From: Bacillota bacterium
GTDB taxonomy: Bacteria; Bacillota; Clostridia; Christensenellales; Borkfalkiaceae
Assembly (NCBI GenBank): GCA_003343765.1
Contig: QAKO01000080.1
Location: forward strand, 1 to 10,646
DNA: 10,646 nt
Direction: 5' to 3'
Shown: positions 6,367 to 10,646 of the stretch, piece by piece
How the letters are laid out: each line of letters opens with the position of its first letter
Position numbering within the stretch: position 1 is the stretch's first letter
Translations under genes and position numbers: made by a program
The notes under the pieces: generated by a model
The model's database searches: none
Seen by the model: only the letters and a program-made list of their open reading frames with translations
What the model was told of the DNA's origin: nothing

Positions 6367-9180
6367 ATGAAAGACGAAATATTTGTCAAGGGCGCAAAAG
6401 AGAATAATTTAAAAAACATAGATGTGCATATCCCGCGCGATACGCTGACGGTATTCACGGGATTATCCGGAAGCGGCAAATCGACGCTGGCGTTCGATAC
6501 GATATTTGCGGAGGGGCAGCGGCGGTATGTAGAGAGTCTGTCGTCGTACGCGCGGCAGTTTTTGGGACAGATGGAAAAGCCGGACGTGGAATCGATCGAC
6601 GGGCTTTCGCCCGCTATTTCGATCGATCAGAAAACGACGTCGCACAATCCGCGCTCCACGGTCGGTACGGTGACGGAAATTTACGATTATCTGCGTCTTT
6701 TGTTTGCGCGGGTGGGTATTCCGCACTGTCCGAAATGCGGCAGGGAGATACGTCGTCAGACGGTGGATGAAATAGCGGACAAAGTCATGGCGATGCCGGA
6801 AGGGAGCAAGATCTTGGTCAATGCGCCGGTCGTTCGCGGCAGGAAGGGAGAGTACACCAAAAATCTGGAATCGTACCGTAAGAGCGGGTACGGCAGGGTC
6901 AAGATCGACGGGATCGTGTACGACCTGCAGGAAGATATCCATTTGGATAAGAATATCAAGCACACGATCAGCGTAGTGATTGACAGGCTTGTGGTCAAAG
7001 ACGGAATTCAGAAACGTCTGACGGACAGTCTGGAAAACGCTTTGCGGCTGGCGGACGGACTTGTCGTGATCGATTGTAACGGCAGTGAAGAATTGTTTTC
7101 GACGAAATATGCTTGCCCCGATTGCGGGATCAGTATTGAAGAGATCGAGCCGCGTTTGTTTTCGTTCAACACGCCTTACGGAGCGTGTCCCGAATGTTCG
7201 GGACTTGGCTTCAAAAGGGCGATCGATCCTGATCTGATTTGCCCCGATAAGACAAAAACGTTGCGTGAAGGGGCGATAAAGATCAGTGGTTGGAACCTTG
7301 ATTCGTCGTCCATGACGCAAATGTATCTTTCTTCGTTGGCAAAGGTGTATAATTTCTCGTTGGATGTTCCGGTAAAAGATTTGCCCGAAGGGATTTACGA
7401 TATGTTGATGTGGGGCAACGGCGGCGAGAAAATAGATCTCGAATATAATGCCTATCGTTTTTCAGGCAGCTACAAGACTGCGTGGGAAGGTTTTGCCGTG
7501 AATTTGCAGAGACGATACGATCAGACGCAGTCGGAAGGAGTTCGCTGGGATATTGAAAGATATATGCGTACGTCCGATTGTCCCGTTTGCGGCGGAAAAC
7601 GTTTGAAAAAAGAAGCGCTTTCCGTGTATATCGGCGGAAAAAATATTGCGGAGCTTTGCGATATGTCCGTGGAGGATCTCAGCGCGTTTTTAGATAATCT
7701 TGAGCTTTCTCATACGGAAAGAATGATCGCTGACGTGATATTGAAAGAAATCATGGCTCGCCTGAATTTTCTGAAAAATGTCGGACTTTCGTATCTCAAT
7801 TTGTCGCGGAGTGCGGGAACTTTATCGGGAGGAGAATCCCAGCGGATTCGTTTGGCGACGCAGATCGGGAGCGGATTGACCGGAGTGTTATATATATTGG
7901 ACGAACCGAGTATCGGGCTGCACCAGCGCGACAATGAAAAGTTGCTGAACACGCTTTTACGGCTGCGGGATTTGGGTAATACCTTGATCGTTGTGGAGCA
8001 TGACGAAGATACGATGCGTGCGGCGGATTATATTGTAGATATCGGACCAAAGGCAGGTGTACACGGCGGGGAAGTCGTGGCGTGCGGAACGGTGCAGGAT
8101 ATTATGAATTCTCCGCGGTCGATCACGGGTGATTATCTGGCGGGCAGAAGAAAGATCGAAGTTCCGCCTGTGCGGCAGAAACCGGACGGAAGGTATTTCG
8201 AAGTATTCGGTTGCAAACAGAACAATCTGAAAAATATTGATGTAAAGATTCCGGTCGGGCTGATAACGGCGGTTACGGGTGTTTCCGGGTCCGGAAAAAG
8301 TTCTCTGGTCAACGAGATCATATATCCTATTATGGCGAACGGGCTGAACGGCGCGCATTTGGCCACGGGTAAGAGCGATGGATGTAAAGGGCTGGAGTAT
8401 TTTGATAAAGTGATTGCGATCGACCAATCGCCGATCGGCAGAACGCCGCGAAGCAATCCTGCAACGTATACGGGTGTATTTACAATGATCCGCGAATTGT
8501 TTGCGGCAACGCCTGATGCGCGTGAACGCGGTTATAAAGCGGGGCGGTTCTCGTTTAATGTTTCGGGCGGCCGGTGTGAGAATTGCTGCGGCGACGGGAT
8601 CAAAAAAATCGAGATGCATTTTTTGCCGGATATTTATGTTCCGTGTGAAGTGTGCGGCGGAAAGCGGTATAACCGTGAAACATTGGAAGTTCGCTATAAG
8701 GGTAAAAATATATCCGAAGTACTGGATATGACGATAGAAGAATCCTGTGAATTCTTTGCATCGGTGCCGAGTATTTACAATAAATTAAAGACGATCAATG
8801 ATGTCGGACTCGGCTATATTAAATTGGGGCAGAGTGCCACCACTCTTTCGGGAGGGGAGGCGCAGCGCGTAAAACTTGCGACGGAACTATCAAAGAGGGC
8901 GACGGGAAAGACCTGTTATATCCTTGATGAGCCGACGACGGGATTGCACAGTTATGACGTGGATAAGCTCATTAAGATCCTTCAATCGTTGCGCAGTTCG
9001 GGAAATACAATTATTGTGATCGAACATAATTTGGACGTTATCAAAGTAGCGGATTGGATCGTGGATCTTGGGAAAGAAGGGGGCGACGGAGGCGGAGAAA
9101 TCGTCGTTACGGGAACGCCGGAAGACGTCGCCGTCTGCAATGAAAGTTATACAGGGCGTTTCCTGAAGAAGATGTTGTAA
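6367..9180 (+). CDS. uvrA: UvrABC excinuclease subunit A
   Basis: A 937-residue ABC-type ATPase that works as a dimer, finds helix-distorting lesions and hands DNA to UvrB. Two ATPase modules are visible. The first has Walker A GLSGSGKS (32-39), signature LSGGESQR (486-493) and Walker B ILDEPS (510-515). The second has GVSGSGKS (638-645), LSGGEAQR (827-834) and ILDEPTTG (852-859). Zinc-binding cysteine pairs lie at 121/124 with 405/408, 250/253 with 274/277, and 737/740 with 760/763, matching the three zinc modules known for the family. Length and motifs are complete. The ATG follows the uvrB stop by 10 bases and uses GAGG at 6355-6358, so the two are co-transcribed and probably translationally coupled. 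The UvrC gene is not in the window. Confidence 0.98.
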   Translation: MKDEIFVKGAKENNLKNIDVHIPRDTLTVFTGLSGSGKSTLAFDTIFAEGQRRYVESLSSYARQFLGQMEKPDVESIDGLSPAISIDQKTTSHNPRSTVGTVTEIYDYLRLLFARVGIPHCPKCGREIRRQTVDEIADKVMAMPEGSKILVNAPVVRGRKGEYTKNLESYRKSGYGRVKIDGIVYDLQEDIHLDKNIKHTISVVIDRLVVKDGIQKRLTDSLENALRLADGLVVIDCNGSEELFSTKYACPDCGISIEEIEPRLFSFNTPYGACPECSGLGFKRAIDPDLICPDKTKTLREGAIKISGWNLDSSSMTQMYLSSLAKVYNFSLDVPVKDLPEGIYDMLMWGNGGEKIDLEYNAYRFSGSYKTAWEGFAVNLQRRYDQTQSEGVRWDIERYMRTSDCPVCGGKRLKKEALSVYIGGKNIAELCDMSVEDLSAFLDNLELSHTERMIADVILKEIMARLNFLKNVGLSYLNLSRSAGTLSGGESQRIRLATQIGSGLTGVLYILDEPSIGLHQRDNEKLLNTLLRLRDLGNTLIVVEHDEDTMRAADYIVDIGPKAGVHGGEVVACGTVQDIMNSPRSITGDYLAGRRKIEVPPVRQKPDGRYFEVFGCKQNNLKNIDVKIPVGLITAVTGVSGSGKSSLVNEIIYPIMANGLNGAHLATGKSDGCKGLEYFDKVIAIDQSPIGRTPRSNPATYTGVFTMIRELFAATPDARERGYKAGRFSFNVSGGRCENCCGDGIKKIEMHFLPDIYVPCEVCGGKRYNRETLEVRYKGKNISEVLDMTIEESCEFFASVPSIYNKLKTINDVGLGYIKLGQSATTLSGGEAQRVKLATELSKRATGKTCYILDEPTTGLHSYDVDKLIKILQSLRSSGNTIIVIEHNLDVIKVADWIVDLGKEGGDGGGEIVVTGTPEDVAVCNESYTGRFLKKML

Positions 9181-9228
9181 CATTTTGCTCGCTTTGAATT
9201 TTGTTTTTAAGAAAATTCTTTCCAAATA

Positions 9229-9267
9229 AAAAATCGGGTCATAATGATGTTTGTGATCCGTTTTTTA
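9229..9267. terminator. Bidirectional terminator between uvrA and the DUF4363 gene
   Basis: CGGGTCA (9235-9241) pairs with TGATCCG (9254-9260): 7 bp with one wobble. AAAAAA lies on the left and TTTTTT on the right, so each strand ends in a T-run. It is 50-odd bases after the uvrA stop and about 70 bases past the minus-strand stop at 9337, and it serves both convergent units. Confidence 0.75.
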
Positions 9268-9336
9268 TATTTTATCTTGTATTTCAAGTACTATGTCAGA
9301 CATAAAATGCCGATAAATGGTCAAAACCTTCGGTCA

Positions 9337-9714
9337 TCAGAAGATGTTTTCGAAGGATACGGAGTATTGCTGCGGTATCTGCTCGCAAATGACGATAAGG
9401 ACTTCGATCTTGGATAGAGCGTCGTTAAAATCACCCGCTTCGATACAGCCGGATGCTTCGCCCAGCCAGTAATCGATGTAGGCGATATCGCCGTGTGGTA
9501 TAACGATATGCAATAATTTTTTTTCGCTGTCCCACAAAGTCTTGACGGTATCAGCATCGGCTGGAGTGGCTTTTTTCTCACGAACTTTGTATTCCAATGT
9601 GCCGATTGCGGCGGAGAATTTTTCAAATTGAGATGAGACAAAAAAGTTTTCGAATACTGCTGCAGTAACGAGCAGTGCGATTGAAATCAGGATAGAGAGG
9701 AGCGTCTTTACCAT
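9337..9714 (-). CDS. DUF4363 family protein, membrane-anchored
   Basis: A 125-residue protein starting at ATG 9714, chosen because GGAGGG lies 6 bases upstream and a hydrophobic segment begins at once. Residues 3-21 (LLSILISIALLVTAAVF) form a signal anchor or uncleaved signal, so the rest is likely outside the membrane. The remainder is a helical domain with LWDSEKKLLHIVIPHGDIAYID and a helix near the end (DALSKIEVLIVICEQIP). The layout and length fit DUF4363, a Clostridia family with no known role that is often next to DUF421 genes. Here its ATG overlaps the DUF421 stop by 7 bases (ATGGTAA), so the two are translationally coupled. I named the family from layout and neighbour, not from a profile search. 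Confidence 0.75.
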   Translation of the reverse strand: MVKTLLSILISIALLVTAAVFENFFVSSQFEKFSAAIGTLEYKVREKKATPADADTVKTLWDSEKKLLHIVIPHGDIAYIDYWLGEASGCIEAGDFNDALSKIEVLIVICEQIPQQYSVSFENIF

Positions 9715-10400
9715 GAGCTTCCCTCCGGCAAACAAATGCGGAACGTTCGGAATTTTTCTCCCTTGCATTGCAGATACACCTTTCCGCTCCCGTCAAGAGT
9801 GAGTACAAAAACTTTTTTGACACTCGGGATGTTTTGTTCTTTTAGAATAGCATCGAAATAGTTCTGGTCGGTTTTTGTGAGTGTTAAGTTATGTTTCACG
9901 TATTTGCCGTCGTCTACGATCAGGACGGGCAGAGATTCTTTGTTTTCTTTCGGGCAGTTTTCGCGCGGCATGGCAGTGAATTGTCCGTTGGCTTCGTACA
10001 ACGCATATGCCGCTTCGTCGAGCGAAAAAAATCCGGCGGTTCGCATGGATTCGATCAGGTCGGAAAGGTCGAGGTGGTTTTTTTTCAGTTGGGAAATGTC
10101 GACTCCGTTTTTGTTGATAACAATGGACGGTTTTCCGCCGACCAGAGTTTTAAACGGCTTTACGTGCAGGTCGATCAGAAGCAAGAGCTGATGCAGTAAA
10201 AAGATTGTGACCATGGATACGATCCCGTAAAGAAGAGGAATGGATGTGTCGGCCATCGGAATGCATGCGAGTTCTGCGATCAGGAGCGTGATGACCAGCT
10301 CGAAGGGCTGCATTTCTCCGATCTGGCGTTTTCCCATGAGCCGCATGACGGCAAGCAACGCGATAAAGATTATAGCTGTGCGTAAAAAAATCAGTCCCAT
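9708..10400 (-). CDS. DUF421 (YetF-like) membrane protein
   Basis: A 230-residue protein with three N-terminal membrane helices (about 3-20, 33-51, 56-76) and a soluble C-terminal YetF domain. The conserved block GKRQIGEMQPFELV (23-36) and the segment GKPSIVINKNGVDISQLKK (89-107), followed by LIESMRTAGFFSLDEAAYALYEANG, are diagnostic for DUF421. The biochemical role of the family is not settled; Bacillus homologues are linked to spore and stress functions. The start at ATG 10400 gives the usual family N-terminus and no other start in this frame upstream is possible. There is no clear Shine-Dalgarno before it, and a long hairpin ends 12 bases upstream. The DUF4363 gene follows with a 7-base overlap. 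Confidence 0.9.
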   Translation of the reverse strand: MGLIFLRTAIIFIALLAVMRLMGKRQIGEMQPFELVITLLIAELACIPMADTSIPLLYGIVSMVTIFLLHQLLLLIDLHVKPFKTLVGGKPSIVINKNGVDISQLKKNHLDLSDLIESMRTAGFFSLDEAAYALYEANGQFTAMPRENCPKENKESLPVLIVDDGKYVKHNLTLTKTDQNYFDAILKEQNIPSVKKVFVLTLDGSGKVYLQCKGEKFRTFRICLPEGSSW

Positions 10401-10412
10401 GCCGTTAGTATG

Positions 10413-10447
10413 GCGCGCCGCAAAGGAAATATTCTTTTGCGGCGCGC
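10413..10447 (-). promoter_or_regulatory. Long stable hairpin just before the DUF421 start
   Basis: Bases 10413-10428 pair with 10432-10447: 16 bp, 15 Watson-Crick pairs plus one G-T, with a 3-nt loop and a nine-pair GC-only base. On the minus strand it ends 12 bases before the DUF421 ATG, with no T-run after it, so it is not a simple terminator. In the DUF421 mRNA it would lie within the ribosome footprint. Confidence 0.55.
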
Positions 10448-10544
10448 GGAAACGAAGTCTTTTTCTGCATACAAAACGTTAAGTCTTTATTTTGTGGCGC
10501 AAAACACAAAAATTAAAATTTTCAGAAAATGTTGTTTCATATGC

Positions 10545-10573
10545 TTGCCAGAGCAAGATAAAAAGTGTATAAT
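10545..10573 (+). promoter_or_regulatory. Sigma-A type promoter of the THF riboswitch transcript
   Basis: TTGCCA at 10545-10550, a 17-base spacer, then TATAAT at 10568-10573. An A/T-rich stretch at 10501-10535 upstream could act as an UP element. Transcription would begin near 10580, a few bases before the riboswitch. The first gene lies beyond the window. Confidence 0.8.
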
Positions 10574-10586
10574 AACACACAATTAA

Positions 10587-10646
10587 TGCAGAGTAGCCAA
10601 GGCGCGTTAAGTGTTGCGAAACGGGACGTTGTTCGCAAACGAAAGG
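10587..10646 (+). promoter_or_regulatory. Tetrahydrofolate (THF) riboswitch, 3' part cut by the window edge
   Basis: The conserved blocks of the THF riboswitch class appear in order: GCAGAGTAG (10589-10597), GGCGCGTTAAGTGTT (10601-10615), GGGACGTTGTT (10623-10633) and AACGAA (10637-10642). These match the known folate-binding RNA of Streptococcus mutans block for block. A 7-bp helix, TTGCGAA (10614-10620) with TTCGCAA (10632-10638), gives the expected hairpin with an 11-nt loop. The closing strands of the pseudoknot and outer helix would follow 10646. Riboswitches of this class usually control folate transport (folT), folate synthesis or formate-THF ligase genes, and turn them down when reduced folate is plentiful. 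The controlled gene is not visible. Confidence 0.85.

Noticed and set aside
9292..9304. Odd palindrome TATGTCAGACATA
   Set aside because: It lies between convergent gene ends with no promoter nearby, and such a short dyad can occur by chance.
9715..9768. Longer DUF4363 reading frame beginning 18 codons earlier
   Set aside because: It would overlap the end of the DUF421 gene, and the extension would displace the membrane anchor from the N-terminus. The ATG at 9714 has a strong ribosome site.

Overview
The window reads as a chromosomal segment of a Clostridia-type Firmicute of moderate GC content. The grounds are the uvrB-uvrA gene order, the adjacent YetF-like DUF421 and DUF4363 genes, strong purine-rich ribosome binding sites, sigma-A type promoters with TATAAT boxes, many rho-independent terminators, and a tetrahydrofolate riboswitch. 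A narrower placement, for example Christensenellales-like, is only a guess.

Left flank (1-1040) is accessory and decayed. It holds a small basic ORF with a good ribosome binding site, the C-terminal end of an IS200/IS605 (Y1) transposase, and an orphan 3' gene fragment. Codon choice in the orphan fragment avoids the NCG codons that dominate the uvr genes, which suggests a foreign origin. Bases 1102-1465 hold nothing I can recognise.

Centre left (1472-3390): a medium-chain (ACSM-like) acyl-CoA synthetase lies on the minus strand with its own extended -10 promoter and a 14-bp terminator. It is divergent from a plus-strand operon of two related small proteins. Each pairs an N-terminal winged-helix-like region with a single C-terminal membrane helix. 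The leader of that operon can form two mutually exclusive hairpins, one of which hides the ribosome binding site.

Centre (4227-9269): after a terminator, a consensus promoter drives uvrB and uvrA, the damage-recognition part of nucleotide excision repair. A partial LexA-box-like dyad overlaps the presumed transcription start. Both proteins are full length with intact motifs, and a bidirectional terminator closes the operon.

Right (9337-10646): a minus-strand pair, DUF421 membrane protein then DUF4363 protein, overlaps by 7 bases. Upstream and divergent from it, a consensus promoter leads into a THF riboswitch that the window edge cuts. The gene it controls is outside the window and is probably for folate uptake, folate synthesis or one-carbon metabolism.

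Most of the window is ordinary housekeeping DNA. I do not see a clear new system. The most unusual items are the paired membrane-anchored winged-helix-like proteins with their switch-like leader.
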